Shown here: in pieces, positions 6,905-14,977 of the stretch
How the letters are laid out: each line of letters starts with the position of its first letter
Position numbering within the stretch: position 1 is the stretch's first letter
NCBI GenBank assembly: GCA_025352165.1
Contig: JANXTX010000298.1
Location: forward strand, 1 to 37,319
Direction of reading: 5' to 3'
Length of the DNA stretch: 37,319 nucleotides
From: Caulobacteraceae bacterium
GTDB lineage: Bacteria > Pseudomonadota > Alphaproteobacteria > Caulobacterales > Caulobacteraceae
Position numbers and translations under genes: made by a program
The notes under the pieces: generated by a model
The model's database searches: none
What the model was told of the DNA's origin: nothing
Seen by the model: the letters and a program-made list of their open reading frames with translations, nothing else

Positions 6905-8464
6905 TCAGGCTGCGTCGCGAACCGACCAGCCGCCGAGCAGCCGATCGAAAACCGCGTTGGCGTAGAAGCCGTTCGAGAGATGCACCCGCAGCCCAGCGGC
7001 GGCGGGGTGGTAGGCCCACAGGGGGAACATCGCCTGGACGATGGCGACGAGGCCGAAGCTGACCACAGCAAGGACGATCAGCGCCCATTCGAGCGGACCG
7101 GGCGCCGGCGCGGCCGGCAACACGCCGCTGGTCAGCCAGGAGGCGAACACCTGCAGCGCAAAATAGCCGACGGAGGTGGCGACCGCGTAGCCGGCGGTCC
7201 AGCGGGTCAGCGCCGTGGGCGCTGCGTCCGCGAAGCCTTGCGCCAGCAGATAGGCGACGCCGAAAATCAGGATCGCTCCAAGCGCGATGGCCTGCGGGGA
7301 CTTGTGCTGGAAGCCGAACGCGAAGCCGACGGCGACATAAAGCGCAAGGGCCGCAAGGAAGGCGCGGGCGACGGCGCCGGCCTTGGGAACGGCGACCGGA
7401 CCGGGGCGACGGATAGCCGCGACCCGCTCGACCGCGCCGCCGGAGGCCAGGAACGCGTGAGCCTTGTAGAGGGAGTGGGCCACGATATGCAGCAGCGCCA
7501 TCGGGAACAGCGCCAGGCCGCACTCCAGGATCATGAAGCCCATCTGCGCCACGGTCGACCAGGCGAGCGAGGTCTTCACCGCCGGCTGCGTCAGCATCAC
7601 CAGCCCGCCGAAGATGGCCGTGAAGCCGCCGGCCATGATTAGGAATGCAAGCACTCCCGGCGCCAGCAGCATGACTTCGGCGAAACGGATCAGCAGAAAA
7701 CCACCGGCGTTGATGACGCCCGCGTGCAGCAGCGCCGAGACCGGCGTCGGCGCCTCCATCACCTCGGTGAGCCAACCGTGGGTCGGGAACTGCGCAGACT
7801 TCAGCAGGGCGGCGAGTGCAAGCAGGCTGGCCGCCCAAAGCGCGAGGCCGTCACCCGCGCCGGCGCGGGCGGCGTTAAGGATCGTAGCGAAGTCGGCCGT
7901 ACGGTACTGGACGATCAGGATCACGACCGCGCCAATCAGCGCGACATCACCGATCCGCGCGGTGACGAATTTCTTGCGCGCGGCACGCCTGGCGGCAACG
8001 CGGGCCGGATAGAACAGCAGCAGTCGATGCAGAAAGAGGCTAGTGGAGATCCAGGCGACAACCAGCTGGACCAGGTTTCCGGCCAGCACCAGCATGAGGA
8101 CTGATGCCAGAGTCAGGCACAGCCAACCCATGAACGCGCCCTGCCGCGCCTCGCCATCCAGATAGGTCACGGCATAGCGAACGACGACCCAGCCGATGAA
8201 CGAGACCAGCAGCAGCATGGTATTGCTGACCGCATCCAGCCGCACCGAAAGGCCCACGCCCGAGCCGCCGATCAGCGGACTCGTACCGGCGCCGTGGCCG
8301 ACGAGTACGACGGTGGAGATTACCGCAACGGCGATAGCCGCGATCGCCGCGGCCTCGATGAGCTTGAGGGTCGGCCCCGGCCTGCGCCCCGGCTTGAGAA
8401 AACCCGCGATGGCGGCGATCGACAGGAACGCGGGCGCGACTAGCGGCAACTGGTGGATCAACAC
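6905..8464 (-). CDS. dabB: DabB, NuoL/MrpA-like proton-conducting membrane subunit
   Basis: The 519-residue polytopic protein belongs to the NADH dehydrogenase subunit 5 / antiporter family (proton-conducting transporter domain). The core carries FPTHGWLTEVMEAPTPVSALLHAGVINAGGFLLIRF, which includes the conserved lysine/histidine proton path (LLKSAQFP-x-H, LLHAG), and the later SLYKAHAFLASGG motif. I estimate about 14 membrane helices. It is shorter than NuoL and lacks its long C-terminal lateral helix, which is normal for DabB. The start is GTG at 8464 with GAGGA 7 bases upstream. It would energise DabA using the proton or sodium gradient. It is followed with no gap by dabA. An AT-rich stretch upstream holds a candidate LysR operator at 8546-8562. 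Confidence 0.9.
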   Translation of the reverse strand: MLIHQLPLVAPAFLSIAAIAGFLKPGRRPGPTLKLIEAAAIAAIAVAVISTVVLVGHGAGTSPLIGGSGVGLSVRLDAVSNTMLLLVSFIGWVVVRYAVTYLDGEARQGAFMGWLCLTLASVLMLVLAGNLVQLVVAWISTSLFLHRLLLFYPARVAARRAARKKFVTARIGDVALIGAVVILIVQYRTADFATILNAARAGAGDGLALWAASLLALAALLKSAQFPTHGWLTEVMEAPTPVSALLHAGVINAGGFLLIRFAEVMLLAPGVLAFLIMAGGFTAIFGGLVMLTQPAVKTSLAWSTVAQMGFMILECGLALFPMALLHIVAHSLYKAHAFLASGGAVERVAAIRRPGPVAVPKAGAVARAFLAALALYVAVGFAFGFQHKSPQAIALGAILIFGVAYLLAQGFADAAPTALTRWTAGYAVATSVGYFALQVFASWLTSGVLPAAPAPGPLEWALIVLAVVSFGLVAIVQAMFPLWAYHPAAAGLRVHLSNGFYANAVFDRLLGGWSVRDAA

Positions 8465-8545
8465 GGGTTCGTCCTCGGCGGGGAATTTCGAGGAAGGGGT
8501 AGCCCCGGTTGAACACTAATAAAAATTCATTGTTATCGCGTAATG

Positions 8546-8562
8546 GTTCTATTTTATCGAAC
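8546..8562. promoter_or_regulatory. Candidate LysR operator upstream of dabB
   Basis: GTTCTATTTTATCGAAC is an imperfect palindrome with GTTC...GAAC arms separated by 9 bases, 82 bp before the dabB start codon and inside an AT-rich promoter-like stretch (about 8516-8590). Wider arms ATTGTT (8529-8534) and AACAAT (8560-8565) overlap it. It resembles the site at 9545-9561 by the lysR gene (12 of 17 bases identical, same arm spacing), which is why I read it as a binding site of that regulator. Confidence 0.5.
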
Positions 8563-8659
8563 AATCGTTGTGGGATGGCAGGAAGGAATTTTACGCAGAT
8601 GACGCGGATTTTCAGAGGATGAGAGAAGGCGCCCTGGTCCAAGTCGCAATAGCTCGGCG

Positions 8660-9538
8660 CTAGGCTGCTTCGCCGAGTAGTTCCCGCATCAGGGGGTTGG
8701 GGAAACGGCGGGCGGCGAGGATGGCGTAGAAGGACTCGTGGAGGTCGGGGATGCGGCAGTATTCGACCAGCACGCCGGACTTCAGTTCGTCACGCACGAC
8801 TACCGGCGAGGTCAGCGTCAGGCCGTCGCTTTCGCGGGCGAGCAGACGCAGCATGGCCATGTCGTCGACTTCGGCCACGACAACAGGACGGATGCCCGCC
8901 AGGCTCATGATCCGATCGAAGGCGGCGCGGATATCACTGTCGAGGCTGGGCAGCAGAACGCGCTCGCCGGCGAGGTCGGCGGGGAACTGGAACTTTTCGT
9001 GGCCGGACCGTGGACGGCCGACAAGGCTGACCGGCTGCTGGTCGAGCCGGTGACTGTGCAGCGCGCTCTGGTCGTCGCGGCGGATGTCGCTGTTGGTCAG
9101 CACCACGTCCAGGACATGCGCCTCCAGTTGGGCCAGCAGGTCGCGCAGGCTGCCCGAACGCACCACCAGTTCCACGTCGGCGCGACCCATCAGTGGACGG
9201 AGGAACTGCAACTGAAAGTTCCGTGACAGGGTGGTCAGCGCGCCGACGCGCAAAACCGCCCGGCGCGGCGCCGCCTCGCCGCTGAGCATGCCGACCAGCT
9301 GATCACCGGCCTGGAAGATCGCGTGGGCGTGGTCGAGCGCGATGCGGCCGGCCTCGGTCAGCAGCAGGCGCCTGCCTCGCCGCTCGAACAGTTCATGGCC
9401 GAGTTGGGCCTCAAGCGCCTTCAACTGCACGGACAGCGCCGACTGAGACAGGTTGAGCTGTTCGGCCGCCCTCGTCAGGCTGTCGGCCTGAGCGATCGCC
9501 CGGAACAGGCGCAGGTGATGATAGTTCAGCGTCGCCAC
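8660..9538 (-). CDS. LysR-family regulator (NhaR/CbbR-like), probable regulator of dabBA
   Basis: The 292-residue protein has the LysR winged helix-turn-helix at about 4-63 (LNYHHLRLFRAIAQADS, then LTRAAEQLNLSQSALSVQLKALE) and an effector-binding domain from about 90 on. The start LNYHHL and the weak ligand-domain similarity recall NhaR-type members. It lies in the same orientation as dabBA, 195 bp upstream of dabB, and is divergent from the cysD-like gene. LysR regulators normally control a neighbouring operon and themselves. The palindrome at 9545-9561, 6 bp before its start, fits autoregulation and control of the divergent gene, and the similar site at 8546-8562 fits control of dabBA. The effector is unknown; bicarbonate shortage is a reasonable guess only. 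Confidence 0.85.
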   Translation of the reverse strand: MATLNYHHLRLFRAIAQADSLTRAAEQLNLSQSALSVQLKALEAQLGHELFERRGRRLLLTEAGRIALDHAHAIFQAGDQLVGMLSGEAAPRRAVLRVGALTTLSRNFQLQFLRPLMGRADVELVVRSGSLRDLLAQLEAHVLDVVLTNSDIRRDDQSALHSHRLDQQPVSLVGRPRSGHEKFQFPADLAGERVLLPSLDSDIRAAFDRIMSLAGIRPVVVAEVDDMAMLRLLARESDGLTLTSPVVVRDELKSGVLVEYCRIPDLHESFYAILAARRFPNPLMRELLGEAA

Positions 9539-9544
9539 GCGTTC

Positions 9545-9561
9545 GTTCTAGTAAACAGAAC
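9545..9561. promoter_or_regulatory. Candidate LysR operator between lysR and the cysD-like gene
   Basis: GTTCTAGTAAACAGAAC is a perfect inverted repeat (GTTCT-N7-AGAAC, extending to CGTTCT/AGAACG at 9544-9562). It fits the T-N11-A layout of LysR boxes. It lies 6 bp upstream of the lysR start and 81 bp upstream of the cysD-like start, the expected place for an autoregulatory and divergent control site. It shares GTTCTA and GAAC with the site upstream of dabB. Confidence 0.55.
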
Positions 9562-9642
9562 GTATTCCCGCAAACATTGAATTATCCTTGATCGAAAGTG
9601 TCACCTAGGAGCGCCCTGCACCCGCACCAAGGAGCCGACACG

Positions 9643-10590
9643 ATGAACGCAACGACCCTCGCCGGCGCCTCGATCTCCCCGCCGCGCAAGCCGCTCGCCC
9701 CGTCCCTGGCCGCGCTGGAGGCGGAATCGATCTTCATTATCCGCGAGGCCTATGCGGAGGCCGAGAACCCGGTGATGCTATTCTCCGGCGGGAAGGATTC
9801 CACGGTGATGGCGCATCTGGCGGTGCGCGCCTTCTACCCCTCGCCCCCGCCGATGCCGCTGCTACACATCGACTCCACCTGGGAATTCGACGAGACGATC
9901 GCGTTTCGCGACAACTTCGCCGCCGACGCCGGGTTCGACCTGAAAGTCTTTGCCAACGAGGAGGGCCGCGCCCAGGGCATCAGTCCGTTCGTACACGGAT
10001 CGGCCCTCTATACCGAGATCATGCGCACCAACGCGCTAAAGGATGCACTGACCACCGGCGGCTATGATGTGATCTTCGGCGGCGCCCGACGCGACGAGGA
10101 AAAGGTGCGGGCAAAAGAGCGGGTGTTTTCCGTGCGCGGCGCCGGCCACGCCTGGGACCCGCGCGCTCAACGGCCGGAACTTTGGAAACTCTACAACACG
10201 AAACTCAGCAAGGGTCAGTCTATGCGGGTGTTCCCGCTGTCGAACTGGACCGAGAACGACATCTGGTCGTACGTCGCCGCGCGCGAGATCGAGCTGGCCC
10301 CGCTGTATTTCGCCATGAATCGCCCGGTGGTCGAGCGCGACGGCGCCCTGCTGGTGGTCAACGACGACCGCTTCCCTTTCGAGCCCGGCGAGACGACGCA
10401 CCTGCGCAAGGTGCGCTTCCGCACCGTCGGCTGCTGGCCGGTGACCGCGACAATGGAGTCGGATGCCGACACCCTCTCACGCATCGTCATGGAAACCCTG
10501 ACCGCCGCGGCCTCCGAGCGCCAGGGCCGCCTGATCGACACCGACGACGGCGGCTCGCTGGAGAAGAAGAAGCGCGAGGGGTATTTCTGA
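9643..10590 (+). CDS. CysD-like PP-loop sulfate adenylyltransferase small subunit, without cysN
   Basis: The 315-residue protein aligns in length and order with Cys[23 protein letters not shown], a PP-loop, [54 protein letters not shown], and the C-terminal ERQGRLID...EKKKREGYF. CysD adenylates sulfate with ATP, and normally needs the GTPase CysN. Here the PP-loop is FSGGKDS (47-53), where E. coli CysD has YSIGKDS. No cysN, cysC, cysH or cysJI follows; the next gene is a HAD phosphatase 193 bp away. ATG 9643 is preceded by AAGGAG at 8 bases; an earlier GTG at 9598 is less likely. It is divergent from the LysR gene and probably under its control. It could partner a distant cysN or do a different nucleotidyl transfer. 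Confidence 0.8.
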   Translation: MNATTLAGASISPPRKPLAPSLAALEAESIFIIREAYAEAENPVMLFSGGKDSTVMAHLAVRAFYPSPPPMPLLHIDSTWEFDETIAFRDNFAADAGFDLKVFANEEGRAQGISPFVHGSALYTEIMRTNALKDALTTGGYDVIFGGARRDEEKVRAKERVFSVRGAGHAWDPRAQRPELWKLYNTKLSKGQSMRVFPLSNWTENDIWSYVAAREIELAPLYFAMNRPVVERDGALLVVNDDRFPFEPGETTHLRKVRFRTVGCWPVTATMESDADTLSRIVMETLTAAASERQGRLIDTDDGGSLEKKKREGYF

Positions 10591-10644
10591 CGCGGCCCAG
10601 CCTACAGCGGATACAATCCGGGAGATGTCCGAAAAGCTGCCATT

Positions 10645-10662
10645 CCCAAGTTCTCACTTGGG
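10645..10662. terminator. Hairpin downstream of the cysD-like gene
   Basis: CCCAAGT (10645-10651) and ACTTGGG (10656-10662) form a perfect 7-bp stem with a TCTC loop, 55 bp after the cysD-like stop. A second weaker dyad (GGTGAG...CTCACC) follows at once. There is no clear T-tract, so its role as a terminator is uncertain. Confidence 0.35.
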
Positions 10663-10783
10663 TGGTGAGCGGTCATTTCTCACCGTCGTGATGCGGCGGG
10701 TGACGCCACCTGAAGCCGTTTGCGCACCCACCATTCCGTGCAAGTATCGGCCTTCGACACACAGACTCTTTAAGGAAGCCACT

Positions 10784-11419
10784 GTGACTGTGCGCCTCGT
10801 CTCCTTCGACCTCGACGGCACGCTCTTTCCCGACACGACGACATGTCTGGAACTCGGACGACGGCTCGGCCACCTCGACGTCATCAGCGCCCTGGAGGTC
10901 AGATACGCCAACTTCGAGATCAGCAACGCCGAGGTCGCCGAGGGTGACGCGTTCGCCTATGCGGGCGTCCAGGTGCGCGAAATGGAAGCGGCCGTGCTTT
11001 CAATTCCTACAATCAAAGGCATCGATGACACGATCGCGGCCTTGCATGCTCGTGGTATCATTACCCTGATCGCAACCGTTTCCTGGTCGTTCGCCGCCAG
11101 GGCCTTGGCGAGGCGATATCACATGGCCGGCTTTGCTTGTGCGGAAATGCTGGAGGAGGACGGTGTGTTCGCCGGCCGGGTCTCCCGACACTTTGAGGCG
11201 GAAGACAAGGTGCATTTCGTCCGGGACTTCGCCGCCGAGCACGGCTTTGGGCTCGATCACTGCGCGGCGATTGGCGACAGCCGGTCCGACATTCCTCTGT
11301 TCAACAACGTAGGACGGTCCATCGCGCTCAATGCAACCGAACTGGCTCAGGCGGCCGCCACCGTTTCGCTCCGGTCGTCCGACCTGACCGACGTCCTTCC
11401 GTTGCTCTTTCGGGCGTGA
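10784..11419 (+). CDS. HAD-family phosphatase (SerB-like)
   Basis: The 211-residue protein has the four HAD motifs in order. Motif I is SFDLDGTLF near residue 7-15, with the nucleophilic aspartate. Motif II is the threonine/serine region LIATVSWSF. Motif III is a lysine in EDKVHFVRDF. Motif IV is the acidic AIGDSRSDIPLFNNVG. The helical insert between motifs I and II is of the SerB/phosphoserine phosphatase (C1 cap) type. I chose the GTG at 10784, with AAGGA 8 bases upstream and the sequence starting directly at the first strand; the frame stays open to 10625 but the extra 53 residues look non-coding. Substrate not determinable; the neighbouring cysD-like gene would allow a link to serine/cysteine supply, but that is speculation. 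Confidence 0.85.
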   Translation: MTVRLVSFDLDGTLFPDTTTCLELGRRLGHLDVISALEVRYANFEISNAEVAEGDAFAYAGVQVREMEAAVLSIPTIKGIDDTIAALHARGIITLIATVSWSFAARALARRYHMAGFACAEMLEEDGVFAGRVSRHFEAEDKVHFVRDFAAEHGFGLDHCAAIGDSRSDIPLFNNVGRSIALNATELAQAAATVSLRSSDLTDVLPLLFRA

Positions 11420-11611
11420 GGACGCACTCAATCGCTGCGAGCAGCCGCAACGGGTCCCGTCAGCTATGGGTCGCCTACAGTCATTGACCTTGGCGCCTGA
11501 AGCGGAAGTTCGATTACGGCAGCAGGTCTACAGCTCGAATCAACCCGTCTTGACGACAGCGTTCAGAAACCCGCCTTCGCGCCGCCAAGCTTTTGATGCC
11601 ACGGGAAATTG

Positions 11612-11647
11612 AGCCGATGTTCCATCGGCTGCCGGCTGGAAGCCGGC
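11612..11647. repeat. Tandem hairpins in a 264-bp gene-free gap (REP-like)
   Basis: The gap 11420-11683 between the HAD and LysR genes has no convincing ORF. Near its right end are two adjacent hairpins. AGCCGATG-TTC-CATCGGCT (11612-11630) is a perfect 8-bp stem, and GCCGGC-TGGAA-GCCGGC (11631-11647) follows with no spacer and then GGTCC. Sequence of the form GCCGGCTGGAAGCCGGC recurs between genes in many GC-rich genomes as I recall them, so a dispersed REP-type repeat is likely. I see nothing else in the gap. Confidence 0.5.
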
Positions 11648-11683
11648 GGTCCAGGCAAGATGCCGTGGTTGGGCGGACTGGGA

Positions 11684-12592
11684 TCAACCGAGGAACTCCC
11701 AGTCCTTTGCCGCGACTTCGGCAAGATCGAGGAAGGCGCGGACCTTGGCCGAAAGCAGGCGGGAGGTGGGAAAGACCGCTTGGATTGGCGCGGGTGGCGG
11801 GGCGAAGTCGCGCAGGACCTCGACGAGGGCGCCGGTGCGGACCGGAATGTCCACCTGATAGCAGAGAGCGGCGGTGACCCCTCCACCGGCCAGGGCATGG
11901 TCGATCGCCGCGTCGCCGCTGTTGGTTGAGAAGTGGGGCGTGACCGGGACCTCGAAGGGCCGGCTATCGGGGGTGTGAAAGGACCAGACGCCTCCGACGG
12001 TGGTGGCCTCGAAAGCGATCAGGCGGTGGCGGGCGAGGTCTTCGGGATGCAGCGGCGGTCCACCATGGCCGGCGAGATAGGCCGGGCTGGCGACAAGGGC
12101 GCGGCGGGTGCGGCTGAGGCGGCGGGCGACCAGGCCTGAGTCCGGCAGATTGCCGATACGGATGGCGACGTCGAGGCCATCCTCGACGAGGTTGGCGTTG
12201 CGGTCGGACAGCCGCAGATCGGCCCGGACATCGGGGTAGGCGTCGAGAAAACGCGATACCAGCGGGGCGACATGCATGCGGCCGAACAGCAGGGGCGCGG
12301 CGACAGTCAGCGTGCCTCTTGGCGCTGCGCGTTCGTCCTGGGCGGAAAGCTCGGCCTCCTCCAGTTCGGCGAGGATGCGACGGGCGCGTTCCAGAAAGCG
12401 GGCGCCGGCGTCGGTCAGGCGCACCGAGCGGGTGGTGCGCTGAAGCAGGCGGACATTGAGGTGATCCTCCAGTCCGGCCACCAGGCGGGTGACGACGGAC
12501 GCCGAGAGGTCCTGGCGGCGGGCCGCGGCGGCGAACCCCTGCTGATCGCAGACGGCGACGAAGGCGCGCATGGCATCGAAACGGTCGGTCAT
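11684..12592 (-). CDS. LysR-family transcriptional regulator (CrgA/DsdC-like group)
   Basis: The 302-residue protein starts MTDRFDAMRAFVAVCDQQGFAAAARRQDLSASVVTRLVAGLE, a typical LysR helix-turn-helix (about 1-60). It continues with LLQRTTRSVRLTDAGARFLERARRIL and the ligand domain signatures GTLTVAAPLLFGRMHVAPLV, DVAIRIGNLPDSGLVARRL and GDAAIDHALAGGGVTAAL. This pattern is that of the large group of LysR proteins that control oxidoreductase and peroxidase-like neighbours. It is divergent from the AhpD-like gene at 12715; the 122-bp gap holds a candidate T-N11-A operator at 12598-12614. It most likely controls that gene and itself. Effector unknown. Confidence 0.9.
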   Translation of the reverse strand: MTDRFDAMRAFVAVCDQQGFAAAARRQDLSASVVTRLVAGLEDHLNVRLLQRTTRSVRLTDAGARFLERARRILAELEEAELSAQDERAAPRGTLTVAAPLLFGRMHVAPLVSRFLDAYPDVRADLRLSDRNANLVEDGLDVAIRIGNLPDSGLVARRLSRTRRALVASPAYLAGHGGPPLHPEDLARHRLIAFEATTVGGVWSFHTPDSRPFEVPVTPHFSTNSGDAAIDHALAGGGVTAALCYQVDIPVRTGALVEVLRDFAPPPAPIQAVFPTSRLLSAKVRAFLDLAEVAAKDWEFLG

Positions 12593-12597
12593 AGATT

Positions 12598-12614
12598 ATT
12601 GCTGAATTGGCAAT
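12598..12614. promoter_or_regulatory. Candidate LysR operator in the lysR/ahpD-like gap
   Basis: ATTGC (12598-12602) and GCAAT (12610-12614) form a perfect inverted repeat separated by 7 bases. Flanking AT steps extend the symmetry to 8 bp per side with one mismatch. The dyad lies 5 bp from the lysR start and 100 bp from the AhpD-like start, as expected for a divergent LysR control region. Confidence 0.5.
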
Positions 12615-12714
12615 GATATCTTGTCAATCGGCTTGATTATCAGCAGGGGCGAAAGGGGTAGACAGACATCAGTCCGCAGCGAGGCGGACGCCGCAACCCA
12701 GAAGGAAGTCTCCC

Positions 12715-13266
12715 ATGTCACGCATCCCCGCCATCGATCCCGCCACCGCCGACGCCAAGGCCAAGCCGCTGCTCGACGCCGTGCAAAAATCCCTCGGCCT
12801 GACGCCGAACCTGTTCCGCGTCGCCGCGCAATCGCCCGCCGCCCTGGAAGCTCTGCTCGGCTTCAACGGCGCGTTGGCCAAGGGCAATTTCAAGGGCAAG
12901 GTCCGTGAGTCGATCTCGCTCGCGGTCGCCGAGGCAAATTCCTGCGACTATTGCCTGTCGGCGCATACCGCGATCGGCAAGGGCGCGGGTTTGTCCGACA
13001 GCGACATCGCCGCCGCCCGTGAAGGCCGCGCCACCGACGCGAAGACCGCGGCGATCGTGCGCTTCGCCCGCTCGCTGGTCGACAGCCGCGGCCACGCCAC
13101 CGACAGCGAACTGGCCGCACTGCGCGCCGCCGGCCTGACCGATGGCGACATCATCGAAGTGGTCGCCAACACGGTGGTGAACATCTTCACCAACTACCTC
13201 AACCACGTCGCCGGCACCGAAATCGACTTCCCCGTTGTGAAGTCGGGACTCGCCGTCGCCGCCTGA
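12715..13266 (+). CDS. Carboxymuconolactone decarboxylase/AhpD-like peroxidase-related protein
   Basis: The 183-residue all-helical protein carries the AhpD-type redox motif SCDYCLSAH, with Cys77, Cys80 and His84, preceded by the family's KVRESISLAVAEANS with the relay glutamate. The N-terminal segment AIDPATADAKAKPLLDAVQKSLGLTPNLFRVAAQSPAALEALLGFNGAL is typical of the peroxidase-related subgroup. AhpD-like proteins have alkylhydroperoxidase activity through the CxxC pair; related carboxymuconolactone decarboxylases lack the cysteines, so the peroxidase reading is favoured. ATG 12715 is preceded by AAGGAAG. It is divergent from its likely LysR regulator, and no AhpC-type peroxiredoxin is adjacent. 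Confidence 0.88.
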   Translation: MSRIPAIDPATADAKAKPLLDAVQKSLGLTPNLFRVAAQSPAALEALLGFNGALAKGNFKGKVRESISLAVAEANSCDYCLSAHTAIGKGAGLSDSDIAAAREGRATDAKTAAIVRFARSLVDSRGHATDSELAALRAAGLTDGDIIEVVANTVVNIFTNYLNHVAGTEIDFPVVKSGLAVAA

Positions 13267-13295
13267 GCCTTGGCGTAGTCGGAAGCTGGGAGGGT

Positions 13296-13377
13296 GAGGG
13301 TCTGTAGCGTTGCAAGAAAGACCCTCATCTTCCCACGCCAAGAGGCGTGGGCCCCTTCTTCTCCCAGACGGGAGAAG
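13296..13377. repeat. Cluster of three inverted repeats downstream of the AhpD-like gene
   Basis: Three dyads follow one another in the 154-bp gap. GAGGGTCT (13296-13303) pairs with AGACCCTC (13319-13326). CCCACGCC-AAGA-GGCGTGGG (13332-13351) is a perfect 8-bp stem. CTTCTCCC-AGAC-GGGAGAAG (13358-13377) is another. The composite, with its ACCCTCATCTTCCC and TTCTCCC phrases, looks like a dispersed intergenic repeat and may double as a terminator. Confidence 0.5.
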
Positions 13378-13420
13378 TGATTTATGGTGATGCAATCTGC
13401 ACCAACACATGGAGTTTGCC

Positions 13421-14056
13421 ATGATTGTTCAGCTATCAAGTGATGTCGCCTTTACACCGTCGGTGAAGGCGGTGCAGACGCGGCGGCGGTCGCGGGCAGC
13501 TTATGCGGAGATGGAAGCCCGTGGCGGCTTCAGGACCGAAATCACGCCTGATCTGATAGACTTTCTCAGCGAGATCGATACCGCCTATCTGGCGACGGCC
13601 AATGCCGCCGGGCGGCCTTATGCGCAGCACCGCGGCGGGCCGAAGGGATTCATTCGCCAGGTCGATGAACGGACGCTTGGTTTCACCGATTATACCGGCA
13701 ACCGCCAGTACATAACCACCGGAAATCTCGCCGATAACAGTCGCGCGTTCTTGTTCCTGATGGACTATGCCAACCGTCGCCGGGTGAAGATCTGGGGGCG
13801 GGCCCGGGTGATCGAGGATGATCCGGCGCTGCTAGCGCGGCTGATGCCCGGAGGCTATCGCGCGCGCGGCGAGCAGGTGATCCTGTTTGAGGTCGAGGCC
13901 TGGGACTCAAACTGTCCGCAGCATATTCCCCAGAAGCTCGACGCGACTGATGTTGCGGGCGCCATGGCGCATCTGCAATCTCGGATCGCGGACCTGGAAA
14001 ATGAAAACGCGGCGCTGACGTCGCGCCTCACTGAGCGCGCCCAGGGAGACAATTGA
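13421..14056 (+). CDS. Pyridoxamine-5'-phosphate-oxidase-like FMN-binding protein
   Basis: The 211-residue protein has the split-barrel PPOX pattern. [59 protein letters not shown] comes first, then [26 protein letters not shown], ending with [15 protein letters not shown]. The last motif (C-P-Q-H-I) and the strand pattern mark the flavoprotein group annotated as pyridoxamine-5'-phosphate oxidase-related, which is usually an FMN- or F420-binding reductase and not PdxH itself. A C-terminal segment after about residue 180 ([19 protein letters not shown]) looks like a short coiled coil. I chose ATG 13421 because GGAG sits 6 bases upstream; ATG 13409 has no ribosome binding site. Its TGA overlaps the next start as TGATG, so the two are coupled. 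Confidence 0.85.
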   Translation: MIVQLSSDVAFTPSVKAVQTRRRSRAAYAEMEARGGFRTEITPDLIDFLSEIDTAYLATANAAGRPYAQHRGGPKGFIRQVDERTLGFTDYTGNRQYITTGNLADNSRAFLFLMDYANRRRVKIWGRARVIEDDPALLARLMPGGYRARGEQVILFEVEAWDSNCPQHIPQKLDATDVAGAMAHLQSRIADLENENAALTSRLTERAQGDN

Positions 14057-14520
14057 TGAGCCGCCCGCCCCTTCCCCCGTTCACCGCTGAAACCGCGGCG
14101 CGGAAGGCGCGCATGGCGGAGGATGCCTGGAACAGCCGTGATCCCGAGCGGGTGTCGCTGGCCTACACGCCGGACAGTTGGTGGCGGAACCGCTCGGAGT
14201 TTCTGATCGGGCGACCGGCGATCGTCGAATTCCTGCGCCGCAAGTGGCGCCACGAACTGGACTACCGGCTGATCAAGGAGGTCTGGGCGTTCACCGGCGA
14301 TCATATCGCGGCGCGCTTCGCCTATGAATGGCGCGATGCCTCGGACGCCTGGTTTCGCAGCCATGGCAACGAGCAATGGGCGTTCGACGCGGACGGCCTG
14401 ATGCGTCGCCGCGAGGCCTCGATCAACGATTTACCGATCACCGAGGGCGGCCGCCTGTTTCATTGGCCGCAAGGTCCCCGTCCGGCCGATCATCCCGGCC
14501 TGGGCGAGCTGGGGCTCTAG
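14056..14520 (+). CDS. NTF2-like (DUF1348-type) protein
   Basis: The 154-residue protein fits the SnoaL/NTF2-like family labelled DUF1348: [37 protein letters not shown], then [67 protein letters not shown]. Motifs such as WRNR and [10 protein letters not shown] are characteristic. Its function is unknown in the family; the cone-shaped fold often binds a small hydrophobic ligand. The ATG at 14056 overlaps the stop of the preceding flavoprotein gene, implying translational coupling and a shared job. Its end overlaps the convergent thioesterase gene by 4 bp. Confidence 0.85.
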   Translation: MSRPPLPPFTAETAARKARMAEDAWNSRDPERVSLAYTPDSWWRNRSEFLIGRPAIVEFLRRKWRHELDYRLIKEVWAFTGDHIAARFAYEWRDASDAWFRSHGNEQWAFDADGLMRRREASINDLPITEGGRLFHWPQGPRPADHPGLGELGL

Positions 14521-14957
14521 GCCGCTTTCGCCATACGCGGGTTGACGCGGAACGAGGCATTGGCGCGGGCGCAGACGGTGTCTTCCGCCGTCACGAAGCA
14601 TTGCGCAAAGCAGAGGGTCGAGCCGGTCTTCACGAACTCCGTGGTGAAGGCAAGCCACTGACCGACCTGCGCGCTGGCCAGAAAATCGACGGCCAGCGAC
14701 ACTGTCACCAGGCCGCCCGCACCGCTGAGCCTGACACCGCAACTGAGACCCATGGCATTGTCAGCCAGGGCGGAAATCAACCCGCCGTGGACGAAGCCGC
14801 GACTGTTAATGTGCGCCGGCCCCGCCACCAAGCCGATGATCACCGCTTCGTCGATCGTGCGGGAATACAGCGGCTCCCATGGGTCGGTCAGTCCGCTGCG
14901 ACGGAAATGCGGCTCGAAGCCATCGGGTGGCAGGCTGGACGGCGTAGGCAGGCTCAT
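14517..14957 (-). CDS. PaaI-type hotdog-fold thioesterase
   Basis: The 146-residue protein shows the hotdog thioesterase signature: [26 protein letters not shown], with the HGG-x(3)-A-x-x-D catalytic region, then [39 protein letters not shown]. Members hydrolyse acyl- or aryl-acyl-CoA thioesters; substrate unknown. It is divergent from a TetR gene, with a perfect operator-like palindrome at 14978-14989 between them, so it is probably repressed by that TetR protein. It converges on the DUF1348 gene with a 4-bp overlap of the stop codons. Confidence 0.9.
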   Translation of the reverse strand: MSLPTPSSLPPDGFEPHFRRSGLTDPWEPLYSRTIDEAVIIGLVAGPAHINSRGFVHGGLISALADNAMGLSCGVRLSGAGGLVTVSLAVDFLASAQVGQWLAFTTEFVKTGSTLCFAQCFVTAEDTVCARANASFRVNPRMAKAA

Positions 14958-14977
14958 GTTCCGCTCGATTTTCTAAT

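Noticed and set aside
6603-7838. A 411-codon minus-strand open frame across dabA and dabB
   Set aside because: It runs in another frame of the same strand across the clearly supported dabB/dabA genes and has no family signature.
4499-8464. dabBA as part of an autotrophic CO2-fixation island
   Set aside because: No Rubisco, phosphoribulokinase or carboxysome genes are in the window, so this cannot be supported.
12715-13266. A true carboxymuconolactone decarboxylase of aromatic degradation
   Set aside because: The CxxC-x3-H redox motif and absence of other aromatic-pathway genes favour an AhpD-like peroxidase-related protein.
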